Of a stretch of 64,000 nucleotides of DNA, positions 44,727 to 54,659 are shown one piece after another (within the stretch, counting starts at the first letter, position 1; each line of letters begins with the position of its first letter). Source of the DNA: Candidatus Siliceabacter maunaloa (GTDB lineage Bacteria > Actinomycetota > Thermoleophilia > Solirubrobacterales > Solirubrobacteraceae); NCBI GenBank assembly GCA_024330185.1, contig JANDLV010000006.1:35441-99440 (forward strand), written 5' to 3'. Below the pieces are notes generated by a model. That model was given only the letters and a program-made list of their open reading frames with translations, made no database searches and was not told the origin of the DNA. The position numbers and the translations under genes are program-made.

Positions 44727-46025
44727 CTAGCCCTGCTCGGCCTGGAACTGCCTCAGCACCTCGAGGGCGCCGTCCTCGCCGTACTGGTACACCTCGTACG
44801 TGGCGGCGGTCGGGTCGCCGTTGTCGTCGAAGTCGAGGGGGCCGGTGACCCCGTCGAAGTCGATGTCCTCACCGTTGCGCAGCGCCTCGATGGCCTGTGG
44901 CAGCTGGGTGAAGTTGAACTTCGTGCCCGGTGGCGAGCTCACCGCTTGGAGCTGCTCGGCGATGTCCGCGCCCTCGGGCGAGCCGCCGGCCAGCGCGGCC
45001 AGGTAGCAGAGCATCACGGCGTCGAAGTTCTGGGCGTCGAACGTCTGGCGCTCGCCGCCCGCCTCCGTGAAGGCCTCGTCGAAGGCCGCCACCACGTCGC
45101 CCTCCTCGGGGGTGCCCGGCCGGGTGCCGCGGGCACCCTGCAGCGACTGGGCCGGGACCCCCTCGGGGATCTCGTCCGAAGCCAGGCCGTCGGCCGTGAA
45201 CATCAGCCCCGGGTCGAACTCACCCGTGCGCACGAGGGCCGCGCCCATCCGGGTGTAGGTCTCCGGGAAGTCGATGATCACGTACGCGTCGGGATCGCCG
45301 GCCACGATCTGTCCGGCCTCCGAGTTGTAGCTGGGCTGCTCGGGGTCGTAGAGCACCGGGCCGGTGACCTGGCCGCCCTTCTCCTCCCAGGCCGGCTGGA
45401 AGCTCTCCACGAAGCCCTGGCCGTAGGCGTCGTTGCGGGCCGCCAGCGAGATGGTGCCGGTGGCCCCGCCGAGCTCCTGCTCGATGGTGTCGGCCAGCGC
45501 CTGAGCCTGCAGGTCGTCCGACGGCGCGGTGCGCCACACGAAGCCGTTGTCGTCCAGTTCGGTGATCTCCGCGCTGGTCGAGGCCGGCGAGATGAGCGGG
45601 GTGCGCTGGCGGATGGCCACGGAGTTGGACACCGCCAGGGTGTTGGCCGAGGCCCACGCCCCGGCCAGGCAGGTCGCCCCGCCGCCGGTCAGCTGGCGCG
45701 CGGCCTGCACCGCGGCCTGCTCGGTGGTCTCGGTGTCGGCGTGCTTGACGCTGACCTGCGTCTGCACGCCTGCCTGCTGGGCGGCCTGGTTGATCTGCTC
45801 CACGGCCAGGTCCGCCGCGGCCTGGCCGGGCTCGCCGAAGACCGACAGGTCGCCCGTGAGAGGGACCAGGTCGCCGATCATCAGCTCGAACGACGTGTTC
45901 TGGCGCTCCTGTCCCCCGCCCGCGTTCCCGCCGCCCTCGTCCTCGCCGCCGCAGGCGGCGATCCCGAGCGAGAGCGAGAGCGCGCCGGCGGCCAGCGTGC
46001 GCGCTGCCAGCTTCCTGTGCACCAT
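44727..46025 (-). CDS. livK: Branched-chain amino-acid ABC transporter substrate-binding lipoprotein
   Basis: A 432-residue type-I periplasmic-binding-fold lipoprotein. Lipobox LGIAACGG. The mature part starts after a Gly-rich linker with LMIGDLVPLTGDLSVFG, and has LAGAWASANTLAVSN, TPLISPASTSAEIT, AARNDAYGQGFVESF and YVIIDFPETYTRMGAALV. It is the natural receptor for livHMGF across the repeat element, though transcribed towards them. ATG 46025 is supported by AAAGGAGG. The acidic-residue-rich end is normal for the family. Confidence 0.92.
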   Translation of the reverse strand: MVHRKLAARTLAAGALSLSLGIAACGGEDEGGGNAGGGQERQNTSFELMIGDLVPLTGDLSVFGEPGQAAADLAVEQINQAAQQAGVQTQVSVKHADTETTEQAAVQAARQLTGGGATCLAGAWASANTLAVSNSVAIRQRTPLISPASTSAEITELDDNGFVWRTAPSDDLQAQALADTIEQELGGATGTISLAARNDAYGQGFVESFQPAWEEKGGQVTGPVLYDPEQPSYNSEAGQIVAGDPDAYVIIDFPETYTRMGAALVRTGEFDPGLMFTADGLASDEIPEGVPAQSLQGARGTRPGTPEEGDVVAAFDEAFTEAGGERQTFDAQNFDAVMLCYLAALAGGSPEGADIAEQLQAVSSPPGTKFNFTQLPQAIEALRNGEDIDFDGVTGPLDFDDNGDPTAATYEVYQYGEDGALEVLRQFQAEQG

Positions 46026-46080
46026 GGTCCTCCTTTGGACGTTGCCGGGACCGGAGGGCACCGATCCTCTTGCGCGCAAC

Positions 46081-47328
46081 CTATCCGACCGCCACGACAC
46101 GACGAGGCACCAGCGCGCCCATGTCGTCGACGCCGAAGACCGCGTACTCGCTCAGGCTGCTGCCACCGCCGTCCTCGATCGAGTAGGTGCCCAGCACGGA
46201 GCGGCGGTCCTGCGTGTCCAGCAGGGCGTCGACGACGTCCTCCCTGCGGCCGGTGCCCGAGCGGGCGATGGCGTCCAGGGCGAGCTGCATGGCCTCGTAG
46301 CCGTAGAGAACGTAGCGGCTGGCCGGGTCGTCCTGCGCGCCGGGGCCCAACTCGTCCAGCAGTGCGGCGCGCACCGGGGACGCGGGCTCGCCGCCCGGGG
46401 GGACGGTGAGGGTCAGGCGCTGGGCCAGCTCCGTAGGGAGCAGGCCGGAGCGCGGCGCGAGGAAGGACGGCTCGGCGAGCCCCTTGGCCGCGAACAGCGC
46501 GGTGCTCTCCCCCAGTTGCTCCGCGGCCTGGAGGAGGACCCGCGCCGCCTGCGGGGTGGCCCCGCCGGCGTAGAGCAGGCAGTCGGCGTCGGCCTCGCCG
46601 GCGCGCTCGGCCACCCGGTCGGGCGGCAGGCCGTCCTCGCCCAGCACATCGTCGAGTACCACCTCGGCGCCCTGGTCGCGCAGCGCCTGCGCCACCACCG
46701 GCACGAGCTGGGCGGGCTCGAGCTCGCCGTCGTTGACCAGCGCGGCGCGCATGCAGCGCTCCTCGACCATCAGACCGGCCAGGACGGCGCCCTGGACCCC
46801 GTCGTCGGGGATGAGCCGGGCGAAGTGGCCCTCGCCGGTGGGGTAGTAACGTCCGGGCTCGCCCTCCTGCGCGCCCGGGCCCTCGCGCGTGAGGCCGACC
46901 GCGCTGGCCGCGGGCGAGATCTGGGCCACGCCCGCCTCGTTGAGGATGGGCATGGAGAGCACCGAGGCCGCGGAGCGCAGCTCGCCGATGTAGACCCCGG
47001 CATCGTCTTCCTGGGCGGCCTCGCGCGCGTTGGCCGAAACCCGGGCGGCGCTCCAGCCCTCGTCCTCCCGGGTCGCGTTGTCCAGGGGCTCATGGGTGAT
47101 GGCGATGTCGCCCGCATTTCCGCCCGCCTGCTCCAGGGCGAGGTCGATGCCCTGGCGCACCCTGATCGCCTCCTCGCGGTCGGGGCCCTGCGACGGGAGG
47201 CTGGAGTAGATCGTCAGCTCGGTGATCGGCTCGTCGGTGCCGGGCGTCGTGGGCTCGGGGTCTCCCTGGGCGCCGCAGCCGGCGAGGGCGACCACCGCGA
47301 CCACGGCGGCGCTGCACCGCGCGATCAT
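46081..47328 (-). CDS. Substrate-binding lipoprotein, type-I fold (LivK-like paralogue A)
   Basis: A 415-residue lipoprotein (lipobox VVALAGCGA). It has the type-I binding fold but is far from LivK: ITELTIYSSLPSQGPDREEA, VYIGELRSAASVLSMPILNE, GLTREGPGAQEGEPGRYYPT, CLLYAGGATPQAARVLLQAA. It clearly resembles the next gene upstream, so the two arose by tandem duplication. No permease accompanies them, suggesting they share a transporter or act as sensors. Lies 55 nt upstream of livK. Confidence 0.85.
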   Translation of the reverse strand: MIARCSAAVVAVVALAGCGAQGDPEPTTPGTDEPITELTIYSSLPSQGPDREEAIRVRQGIDLALEQAGGNAGDIAITHEPLDNATREDEGWSAARVSANAREAAQEDDAGVYIGELRSAASVLSMPILNEAGVAQISPAASAVGLTREGPGAQEGEPGRYYPTGEGHFARLIPDDGVQGAVLAGLMVEERCMRAALVNDGELEPAQLVPVVAQALRDQGAEVVLDDVLGEDGLPPDRVAERAGEADADCLLYAGGATPQAARVLLQAAEQLGESTALFAAKGLAEPSFLAPRSGLLPTELAQRLTLTVPPGGEPASPVRAALLDELGPGAQDDPASRYVLYGYEAMQLALDAIARSGTGRREDVVDALLDTQDRRSVLGTYSIEDGGGSSLSEYAVFGVDDMGALVPRRVVAVG

Positions 47329-47341
47329 GGCTCGGACGGCA

Positions 47342-48592
47342 CTAGGTCGGGACCTCGAGCAGCTCGTCGAACACGAGTCGCCCGTCGCTCACCCGGTAGG
47401 CGCCGTAGCGGCGCAGCGAGGTGTCGCCGTAACGGTCGATCGCGTAGTCGCCCAGCGCGGTGCCGCGGCGCTCGAGGCCGAGGAACTGCTCGGTCACCGC
47501 CGAGCGATCGTTGCCCCGGGGGCCGACCTGCTCGATGGCGGCCAGGACCGCCTTCATCGACTCGTAGGCGTAGACCGCGTAGGGCTCGGGGGCCTTGCCG
47601 AAGGTCGCGCGGAAGCGCTCGTGGAAGTCGCGGGCGGCGGAGGGCAGCCGGCGGCGGTCGATCGTCGGGCTCGTGACGTGCAGCCGGCGCTCCAGGCCAA
47701 CGTCGACGCCGTCGAGGAACCGCGTCGTGGCCAGGGCGTCGGGGGCGAAGAGGGACGTCTCGGGCGACGCCTCGTTCACGGCGTCGAGGATGCCCAGGGC
47801 GTTGGAGCCCACGTCGCCCGCGTAGAGGACGCCGTCGGGCGCCGCCTGCGCGACGTCTCGGGCGATGCCCCGGGCGTCCGCCGGGTCGTCGCTCGCCTGC
47901 TCGACGGAGAGCACCTCGATGCCCTCGCGTCGGGCCACCGTCTCGACCTGCTCGGCCAGCCCGCGCCCGTAGAGCCCGGCGTCGTGCAGGACGTAGACGC
48001 GCTCGACGTCCTCCTCGGCCATCAGCCGGACCTGCGCGGCGGCCTGGACATGGTCCGCGGGAACGACGCGAGCGAAGGTGCGCTGTCCCGAGGGGTAGAA
48101 CCTCTCCGGCTCGCCGCGGCCGATGCCGCCCTCGCGCGTGAGGCCGACGTAGGTGCTCGAGGGGCTGACCATGAGCACGCCGCCCTGGTTCAGCACCGGT
48201 ACCGACAGGGCGCTGGCCCCGGAGCTCAGCTCCCCGATGTAAGCGATGGCGCCGGAGTCGGAGATGACCCGCCGGGCGTTGTCCAGGACCCGGTCGCGGT
48301 CCCAGCCCTCGGTCTCTGTCTCGGGAGTGGCCGCATCCAGCGCGACGAAGTTGACCCCGAACAGGCCCGCGCGGCCCCGGGCCTCCTCGAGCGCGAGCTT
48401 GACCGCGTTGACGGCGTCGCGGCCCGTGGCCGCGGCCGGGCCATGGAGCGGCATGCTCGTGTAGACGGTGAGGGTGCGGGTGCCCTCGATCTGGTCGTCC
48501 TCGCCGGCCGCGCGGGGGCCGTCGCCGCCGCAGGCGGCGAAGAGGAGGCAGCAGGCCGCCACGAGGGCGGCCGGGCGCAGGGCGCCCCTCAC
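47342..48592 (-). CDS. Substrate-binding lipoprotein, type-I fold (LivK-like paralogue B)
   Basis: A 416-residue lipoprotein (ALVAACCLLFAACGG). TLTVYTSMPLHGPAAATGRD, AYIGELSSGASALSVPVLNQ, GLTREGGIGRGEPERFYPSG and VLYAGDVGSNALGILDAVNE match paralogue A motif by motif. The GTG at 48592 shares its G with the stop of the small membrane gene (TAGTG). The longer open frame upstream overlaps that gene and is not protein-like. Position right after trpA makes it part of the trp-to-liv run of minus-strand genes. Confidence 0.85.
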   Translation of the reverse strand: MRGALRPAALVAACCLLFAACGGDGPRAAGEDDQIEGTRTLTVYTSMPLHGPAAATGRDAVNAVKLALEEARGRAGLFGVNFVALDAATPETETEGWDRDRVLDNARRVISDSGAIAYIGELSSGASALSVPVLNQGGVLMVSPSSTYVGLTREGGIGRGEPERFYPSGQRTFARVVPADHVQAAAQVRLMAEEDVERVYVLHDAGLYGRGLAEQVETVARREGIEVLSVEQASDDPADARGIARDVAQAAPDGVLYAGDVGSNALGILDAVNEASPETSLFAPDALATTRFLDGVDVGLERRLHVTSPTIDRRRLPSAARDFHERFRATFGKAPEPYAVYAYESMKAVLAAIEQVGPRGNDRSAVTEQFLGLERRGTALGDYAIDRYGDTSLRRYGAYRVSDGRLVFDELLEVPT

Positions 48593-48753
48593 TATTCCTG
48601 GCGGCCGGGCAGGTACCTGACGAGCATGTGCCCCGTGACCCCCAGCAGCGTGAACAGGATGGTCACCATGAAGGCGTCGATGCTCTTCGCTCCGAGCGAC
48701 CACAGGATGACCCAGGCGATGAACCCGGCGGTGATGGCGAGGACGAGGCCCAT
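48592..48753 (-). CDS. Small membrane protein, 53 residues, unknown
   Basis: Too short for usual ORF cut-offs. ATG 48753 to TAG 48592-48594 encodes two hydrophobic helices: GLVLAITAGFIAWVILWSLG and DAFMVTILFTLLGVTGHML, joined by AKSI and ending RYLPGRQE. The stop overlaps the GTG of the next gene by one base and the start lies 13 nt after trpA, so it fits an operon tightly. No family is recognised; it may be a membrane partner of the two binding lipoproteins. Confidence 0.65.
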   Translation of the reverse strand: MGLVLAITAGFIAWVILWSLGAKSIDAFMVTILFTLLGVTGHMLVRYLPGRQE

Positions 48754-48766
48754 GAGGTCGCGGAGC

Positions 48767-49612
48767 TTAGCCCAGCGCTTCCCGGAAGCCGCGCACGAGG
48801 GGCGCGACCGCGGCGCCGGGATCGGTCGCGTCGGCGGCCTCGCGCATCAGGCGGCTGGCCACGATGACTCCGTCGGCGCCCGCGGCCGCGGCGGCGGCGG
48901 CGTGGTCCGGGGTGGAGATGCCGAAGCCCAGCGCAACCGGGACGGAACTGCCGGCCTTGACGCGCTCCACGAGGGGCTCCACATGATCGCAGAGGCTGGT
49001 GCGCTCCCCGGTGGTGCCGACCACCGACACCGCGTACACGAAGCCCCGGGCGCGTCGGGCGATGGCCTCCAGGCGCTCGGGCGAGCTGGTGGGCGCGACC
49101 AGGGGCACCAGGGCCAGTCCTGCCTCGTCGCAGGCGGCGCGCACCTCGTCGCTCTCCTCCAGCGGGAGGTCGGGGACGATCAGACCGCTGGCCCCCGCGT
49201 CGACGAGAGCGCGGGCGAAGGCCTGCGCGCCCCGTGCCAGCACGAGGTTGACGTAGCCCATGACCACGACCGGCAGGTCGGCGGCCAGGCCCTCGCACAG
49301 CGCGAGCGCGTCCGCGAGCCTCGTGCCATTGGCCAGCGCGCGCGTGCCCGCGGCGTGGATGACCGGGCCGTCGGCCAGCGGGTCGGAGAAGGGCAGCCCC
49401 AGCTCGACGAGGTCGGCGCCCTCGTATGCGTAGGCGCGTCCGATGTCCGCCGCCCCCTCCCCGGTGGGAAATCCGGCCATCAGGTAGGGCATGAGCGCCG
49501 CGGCGCCAGAGCGCCGGGCGAAGGCGTCGGCGATCCGCCGTGCTCCGGCGCCCCCCGGTGGCACGGCCTCGCCGGCGGCCGCGACCTCGCTGACCGTGCC
49601 GGGCTCAGCCAT
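48767..49612 (-). CDS. trpA: Tryptophan synthase alpha chain
   Basis: Cleaves indole-3-glycerol phosphate to indole and glyceraldehyde 3-phosphate; partner of TrpB. The 281-residue TIM barrel has the catalytic Glu in [19 protein letters not shown], the catalytic Asp in [14 protein letters not shown], and [22 protein letters not shown] and GVIVASRLM phosphate-binding loops. ATG 49612, overlapping trpB by 8 nt; a longer frame reads trpB antiframe sequence and is rejected. Confidence 0.96.
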   Translation of the reverse strand: MAEPGTVSEVAAAGEAVPPGGAGARRIADAFARRSGAAALMPYLMAGFPTGEGAADIGRAYAYEGADLVELGLPFSDPLADGPVIHAAGTRALANGTRLADALALCEGLAADLPVVVMGYVNLVLARGAQAFARALVDAGASGLIVPDLPLEESDEVRAACDEAGLALVPLVAPTSSPERLEAIARRARGFVYAVSVVGTTGERTSLCDHVEPLVERVKAGSSVPVALGFGISTPDHAAAAAAAGADGVIVASRLMREAADATDPGAAVAPLVRGFREALG

Positions 49613-50777
49613 CCCGATCGAGCACTTCCGCCAGGTCCTTGTCCCCCCGTCCGGACAGGCACACCAGGTCCAGCGTCGAGGAATCGGGTTGCAGCGCATG
49701 GTGCAGGGCGTGGGCGGTCTCCAGCGCGGGGATGATGCCCTCCAGGCGCGCGACCGCGCGGAAGGCCGCCACCGCGTCGGTGTCGCTGACGGCGAGGTAG
49801 GTGGCCCGGCCGCTGTCGCGCAGCCACGCGTGCTCGGGGCCCGAGCCGGGGTAGTCCAGTCCGGCGGAGATCGAGTGGGCCTCGGTGATCTGGCCGTCGG
49901 CGTCCTGCATCACCGCCGAGAGCGAGCCGTGCAGCACGCCGGCCTGGCCTCCCGCGGTCAGCGGCGCGCCGTGGCGCCCGCCCTCCAGGCCCTCCCCGGC
50001 GGCCTCCACGCCGACCAGCCGCACGTCGGGATCGCCCACGAAGGCGGTGAAGGTGCCGATGGAGTTCGAGCCGCCGCCCACGCAGGCGATGACGCGGTCG
50101 GGCAGCCGCCCGGCGCGCTCGAGCACCTGGAACCGCGCCTCGTCGCCGATGATGCGCTGCAGGTCGCGCACCAGCGCCGGGTAGGGCGCCGGACCCACGG
50201 CCGAGCCGATGATGTAGTGGGTGCCCGACGCGTTGGCCACCCAGTCGCGGATGGCCTCGCTGACCGCCTCCTTCAGCGTCCGGGCGCCCGCCTCGACGCA
50301 GCGCACCTGCGCGCCCAGCAGCTTCATGCGCTCCACGTTGGGGCGCTGGCGGCGGATGTCCTCAGCCCCCATGTAGACGACGCACTCGAGGCCCAGCAGC
50401 GCGCAGGCGGTGGCCGAGGCCACCCCGTGCTGGCCCGCGCCCGTCTCGGCGATCATGCGCTCCTTGCCCATGCGCCGGCCCAGCAGCGCCTGGCCCAGCG
50501 CGTTGTTGAGCTTGTGCGAGCCGGTGTGCATGAGATCCTCGCGCTTGAGCCAGATCTCCCGCCCGGCGGCCTCGCTCAGGCGCTCGGCCAGGTAGAGCGG
50601 CGTGGGCCGCCCCGCGTAGTCGCGCAGCAGGCGCTCGAGCTCGGCGCGGAAGGCCGGGTCGTCCCGGGCGGCCACCCAGGCCAACTCCAGCTCGGCCAGG
50701 GCGGGCATGAGCGTCTCGGGGACGTACTGGCCCCCGTAGGGGCCGAAGCGGTGCTCGACGCCAGCCTCGACGGTCAC
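49605..50777 (-). CDS. trpB: Tryptophan synthase beta chain
   Basis: The PLP enzyme that joins indole and serine. The 390-residue protein has the PLP lysine in [38 protein letters not shown], and the phosphate loop [13 protein letters not shown]. Starts at GTG 50777 inside trpF's last codons (4-nt overlap) and ends 8 nt inside trpA. Confidence 0.97.
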   Translation of the reverse strand: MTVEAGVEHRFGPYGGQYVPETLMPALAELELAWVAARDDPAFRAELERLLRDYAGRPTPLYLAERLSEAAGREIWLKREDLMHTGSHKLNNALGQALLGRRMGKERMIAETGAGQHGVASATACALLGLECVVYMGAEDIRRQRPNVERMKLLGAQVRCVEAGARTLKEAVSEAIRDWVANASGTHYIIGSAVGPAPYPALVRDLQRIIGDEARFQVLERAGRLPDRVIACVGGGSNSIGTFTAFVGDPDVRLVGVEAAGEGLEGGRHGAPLTAGGQAGVLHGSLSAVMQDADGQITEAHSISAGLDYPGSGPEHAWLRDSGRATYLAVSDTDAVAAFRAVARLEGIIPALETAHALHHALQPDSSTLDLVCLSGRGDKDLAEVLDRDG

Positions 50778-51496
50778 GATGCCGCCTCCGCCTCAGAGGG
50801 GTGCCGAAGGCCGTCGCCGTGGCTGCCTGAGGCGGGCCCCCCGACGTTCTCGGGCTCGGGCGTCGCAGTCGAGCGCACCGCGGCCACGAAGGCCTCGACG
50901 CGCTCGGGGTCCTTGCGCCCGGGCGCGGCCTCTGTGCCGCTGGCCGAGTCGACGGCCCAGGGCGCCACCGCCTCGACGGCGCCGGCCACGTTCTCTGGCG
51001 TCAGGCCTCCGGAGAGGACGAGCGGCGTGCCGCCGCGGCGCCGGGCTGCCAGCATCGACCAGTCGAGGGTCTCCCCGGTGCCTCCGCGCAGGCCCTCGAC
51101 GTGAGCGTCGACGAGGTGGAAGTCGGTGTGGAAGACGCGCAGCGCCTGGAGGTCGCCGCGGTTGGCGATCCGGGCGGCCTTGAGCACACGCGCACCGGTG
51201 CGCCGCGCCACCTCGTCGCAGAAGGCAGGGCCCTCGTCGCCGTGGAGCTGCACGAGGCTCAGCCGCGCACGCTCGGCCGTGCGCGCGACGGTGTCCAGGG
51301 GCGCGTTGACGAACACGCCGGCCAGCTCGACCCGCCGGCGCAGCAGGGCGCCGATCTCCTCGGCGGCGGGCACCGTGCAGCGCCGCCTCGAGCCCGACCA
51401 GAAGATCATCCCCAGCGCCCAGGCGCCGGCGTCGGCACAGAGCTCCGCGTCCTGCAGCGACGTGATGCCGCAGAGCTTGATGCGGGGGGCGTCCAC
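50774..51496 (-). CDS. trpF: Phosphoribosylanthranilate isomerase
   Basis: Third step from anthranilate. The 240-residue barrel starts [20 protein letters not shown] (catalytic Cys in KLCGI), with [21 protein letters not shown], the catalytic Asp in [10 protein letters not shown], and [15 protein letters not shown] choose GTG 51496: the frame is open up to 51592 but that part only reads through a palindrome (51509-51547) and into trpC. The C-terminal 25 residues ([20 protein letters not shown]) are an unusual tail. Confidence 0.92.
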   Translation of the reverse strand: MDAPRIKLCGITSLQDAELCADAGAWALGMIFWSGSRRRCTVPAAEEIGALLRRRVELAGVFVNAPLDTVARTAERARLSLVQLHGDEGPAFCDEVARRTGARVLKAARIANRGDLQALRVFHTDFHLVDAHVEGLRGGTGETLDWSMLAARRRGGTPLVLSGGLTPENVAGAVEAVAPWAVDSASGTEAAPGRKDPERVEAFVAAVRSTATPEPENVGGPASGSHGDGLRHPSEAEAAS

Positions 51497-51508
51497 CCCC
51501 GGGAGGCT

Positions 51509-51547
51509 AGTGGTCGTCCCTGGAGATACGTGCCGGGGACGACCACT
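51509..51547. repeat. Perfect 12-bp inverted repeat between trpC and trpF
   Basis: AGTGGTCGTCCC (51509-51520) and GGGACGACCACT (51536-51547) flank a 15-nt loop. It lies in the 79 nt between the trpC stop and the trpF GTG, inside an otherwise tightly packed operon. The core GTCGTCC/GGACGAC also forms the heart of the large palindrome at 62773-62831. It could attenuate trpF-B-A or protect mRNA ends. Confidence 0.7.
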
Positions 51548-51575
51548 GGTGGCGCGCCCGGCAGCGGCGGGTCGG

Positions 51576-52379
51576 TCAGAGCTCCTCGCCAAGGTCGAGC
51601 GGGCGGCCGGCCAGCTCGCGCACCGTGCCCTCGACGTCAGGGGCGCGCATCAGCGTCTCCCCCACCAGCACGGCGTCGACGCCCACGTTCTCCAGCGCGT
51701 CGACCTGCTCGCGGGCGTGGATGCCCGACTCGGAGACCACGGTCTTGCCCGCGGGCACGTCGGCCAGGAGCTCGTAGGTGCGCTGCAGGTCGACCGTGAA
51801 GTCGGTGAGGTCGCGGTTGTTGATGGCGATGACGTCGGCGTCGAGGACCTCGAGCGCGCAGCTCAGCTCGTGGCCGTCGTGGACCTCCACGAGCACGTCG
51901 AGGTCCAGGTCGCGGGCCTGCGCGTAGAGGCGGGCCAGCTCCTTGGCGGGCAGGGCGGCGACGATGAGCAGGATCGCGTCGGCGCCGGCCACGGCCGACT
52001 CGGTGACCTGGTAGGGGTCGACGATGAAGTCCTTGCGCAGCAGCGGGAGCACGCAGGCCGCCCGCGCCTCGCGCAGGTCGTCCAGCGAGCCGGCGAAGTG
52101 GCGCTCCTCGGTGAGGACCGAGAGCGCGGCCGCGCCGCCGCGCTGGTAGGCGCCCACGACTTCGATCAGGCCGAGGTCGTCACGGATCGTGCCGGCCGAG
52201 GGCGAGGCGCGCTTGTGCTCGGCGATGAGCGACACCCCGGGGCGGCTGAGCGCCTCGGCGAAGGGACGGTCCTCGCCGCGGCCGGCCAGCCCGCGCTCGA
52301 GGTCGGCCAGCGGCAGGTCCTCGCGGCGGCGGCGCACCTCGTCACGCGTGGACTCGACGATGCGCTCGAGGACGTTCAC
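51576..52379 (-). CDS. trpC: Indole-3-glycerol-phosphate synthase
   Basis: Closes the indole ring. The 267-residue barrel has LIAEHKRASPSAGTIRDD (the catalytic Lys and Glu region), VLTEERHFAGSLDDLREA, VLPLLRKDFIVDPYQV, DVIAINNRDLTDFTVDL, VVSESGIHAREQV and AVLVGETLMRA. GTG start. The gap to trpD upstream is 34 nt, the largest but one in the trp set. Confidence 0.96.
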   Translation of the reverse strand: MNVLERIVESTRDEVRRRREDLPLADLERGLAGRGEDRPFAEALSRPGVSLIAEHKRASPSAGTIRDDLGLIEVVGAYQRGGAAALSVLTEERHFAGSLDDLREARAACVLPLLRKDFIVDPYQVTESAVAGADAILLIVAALPAKELARLYAQARDLDLDVLVEVHDGHELSCALEVLDADVIAINNRDLTDFTVDLQRTYELLADVPAGKTVVSESGIHAREQVDALENVGVDAVLVGETLMRAPDVEGTVRELAGRPLDLGEEL

Positions 52380-52413
52380 GGGGCGCAGAAGGGCCGGTCG
52401 CGGTCCGCGGTGC

Positions 52414-53434
52414 TCATGGGGCCAGCTCGCCGGTCAGCGCGACGAGGGCGTCGACGGTACGCGCGGCCGCGCCGTCGTCCACGGCGGCGCGGGCGGCGTC
52501 CACGCCGTCGCGCAGGCCGCTCGCGGAACCGGCGGCGTAGATGGCCGCGCCCGCGTTGAGCAGCGCGAGGTCGCGTGGGGCCCCGGGCTCGCCGGCGAAG
52601 ATCGCGCGGGCAGTGGCAGCGTTGTCCTGCGGGGAGCCGCCACGCAGGGCGTCGGCGGGCGCGCGCTCCAGCCCCGCGTCCTCGGGAGTGACGGTGTAGG
52701 AGGAGATGTCGTCGCCGGCCACCTCCACCACGCGGGTGGGCGCAGCGGTGCTCATCTCGTCGAGGCCATCCTCGCTGGACACTAGCAACGCCCGGTCGAC
52801 GCCCAGGCGGGCCAGCGCGCGGGCCATCGTCTCCAGCATCGCGGGGTCAGAGACCCCGATGAGCTGGCGCCGCGCGCCGGCGGGGTTGGTCAGCGGACCC
52901 AGGAAGTTGAAGATCGTGCGCACGCCCAGGGCCTTGCGCACCGGGACCACGAAGCGGGTGGCGGCATGATGGGCGGGGGCGAACATGAAGCCGAAGCCGA
53001 CCTCCTCGACGCAGCGGCCCACGGCGGCGGCGTCGAGGTCGATGCGCACGCCCAGCGCCTCCAGGACGTCGGCCGAGCCCGAGGGCGAGGTGGCCGAGCG
53101 GTTGCCGTGCTTGGCCACCGTACAGCCGGCCCCGGCGGCGATCAGCGCAGCGGTGGTGGAGACGTTGAACGTCGGACGGCCCCCGCCGGTGCCCGCCGTG
53201 TCCAGCAGGTCGTCGCGGGCCACGGTGACGCGGGTGGCCAGCGCGCGCATGGTCTGCGCCAGGCCGGCCAGCTCCTGGGCCGTCTCGCCCTTCGTGCGCA
53301 GGGCGATCAGGAAGGCGGCGATCTGCGTCTCCGACGCCTCCCCGGCCATGATCTCCGCGAGCACCGCGGCGGCCTGCTCCTGGGCGAGGTCGCGACCGCA
53401 GGCCAGCGCGTCGATCGCTGCGGTGAGGCCGCTC

Positions 53435-53442
<8 letters not shown>
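52414..53442 (-). CDS. trpD: Anthranilate phosphoribosyltransferase
   Basis: Transfers phosphoribose from PRPP to anthranilate. The 342-residue protein has DLLDTAGTGGGRPTFNVSTT (PRPP loop), KHGNRSATSPSGSADVLEAL, FGFMFAPAHHAA, and RTIFNFLGPLTNPAGARRQL. ATG 53442 lies 8 nt inside the trpG end. Confidence 0.97.
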
Positions 53443-53991
<549 letters not shown>

Positions 53992-53995
<4 letters not shown>

Positions 53996-54369
53996 GTGAT
54001 GGCGGCCTGGATGCGCTGCAGCCGCTCGTCGAAGGTCTGGAGCTCCGCACCACGCTCGAGGGCGGTGGCGAGGCCCAGAGCGTCCGGCAGCTTGAGGCCC
54101 GAGTGCTCGGCACGCAGATCGGCCGCGCGCCGGGCGATCACGGAGTCGACGTCCACAAAGCGCACGTCGAGCCGGGCGAGGAGGTGCTCAGCCGCATCGA
54201 CGTTGCCCTTGCGCAGCGGGCCGACCAGGACCTCCGAGAGCGTCGCGGTGCTCATGAGCAGGCTGTCGGCGTCGCACTCCGCGAAGAGGGTCACCGCGGC
54301 GTCGTGGTGAGCGTCCTGCGCGTCGAAGAGCCCGATCACGACATCGGCATCAAGGGTGACCGCGGTCAT
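53992..54369 (-). CDS. vapC: PIN-domain ribonuclease toxin (VapC-like)
   Basis: A 125-residue PIN-domain protein: first acidic residue in VTLDADVVIGLFDAQDAHHD, Glu in STATLSEVLVGPLRKG, and the later pair in LKLPDALGLATALERGAELQTFDERL. These form the metal-binding RNase site of VapC toxins, which usually cut tRNA or rRNA. It overlaps its antitoxin upstream by 4 nt (ATGA) and trpG downstream by 4 nt (GTGA), which places a toxin directly inside the anthranilate-synthase part of the trp operon. Confidence 0.88.
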
Positions 54370-54596
54370 TCGCGGCGAAGCTCATCGAGATAGCCGGCCG
54401 GGTAGGTGCCCGTGAGCGCTCCGGCGACCTCCTGCACCACATCGCGCCGTCGCTCGAGCGTGAGGTGCCCCGGGCCCGCCACCCGGATTATGAGCTGGTC
54501 GCCCGGCTCGATGCCCGTCTCGCGCAGAACGTCGACCGGGATGGTGATCTGGTTCTTGCGTGAGATCTTGGCGAGTCGCTTTACCTCCGTACCCAT
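54366..54596 (-). CDS. vapB: AbrB/SpoVT-type antitoxin (VapB-like)
   Basis: A 76-residue protein whose first 45 residues form an AbrB swapped-hairpin DNA-binding fold: KRLAKISRKNQITIPVDVLR, then GIEPGDQLIIRVAGPGHLTL. The C-terminal helix (EVAGALTGTYPAGYLDELRR) is the likely toxin-binding part. It would neutralise the adjacent PIN toxin and repress the pair's promoter. ATG 54596 has no RBS but a -10-like box six bases upstream, so it is likely leaderless. Confidence 0.87.
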   Translation of the reverse strand: MGTEVKRLAKISRKNQITIPVDVLRETGIEPGDQLIIRVAGPGHLTLERRRDVVQEVAGALTGTYPAGYLDELRRE

Positions 54597-54602
54597 AAGT
54601 AA

Positions 54603-54608
54603 AGCCTA
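54603..54608 (-). promoter_or_regulatory. Candidate leaderless -10 box (TAGGCT) of the vapBC pair
   Basis: On the minus strand TAGGCT is followed by TTTACTT... with the ATG six bases after the box, the same geometry as TATAAT-GGACAC-ATG at the MNT/HEPN operon. It lies in the 63-nt gap after trpE, and would allow vapBC (and trpG onward) to be expressed without trpE. Confidence 0.4.
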
Positions 54609-54659
54609 GCAGGCTCCGCCCACTTCACGTCCACCACTGCGCTCCTGGCGCCCGGCGAC

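Noticed and set aside
51497..51592. 32-codon N-terminal extension of trpF
   Set aside because: It only translates the palindrome and the end of trpC; TrpF homology begins at GTG 51496.
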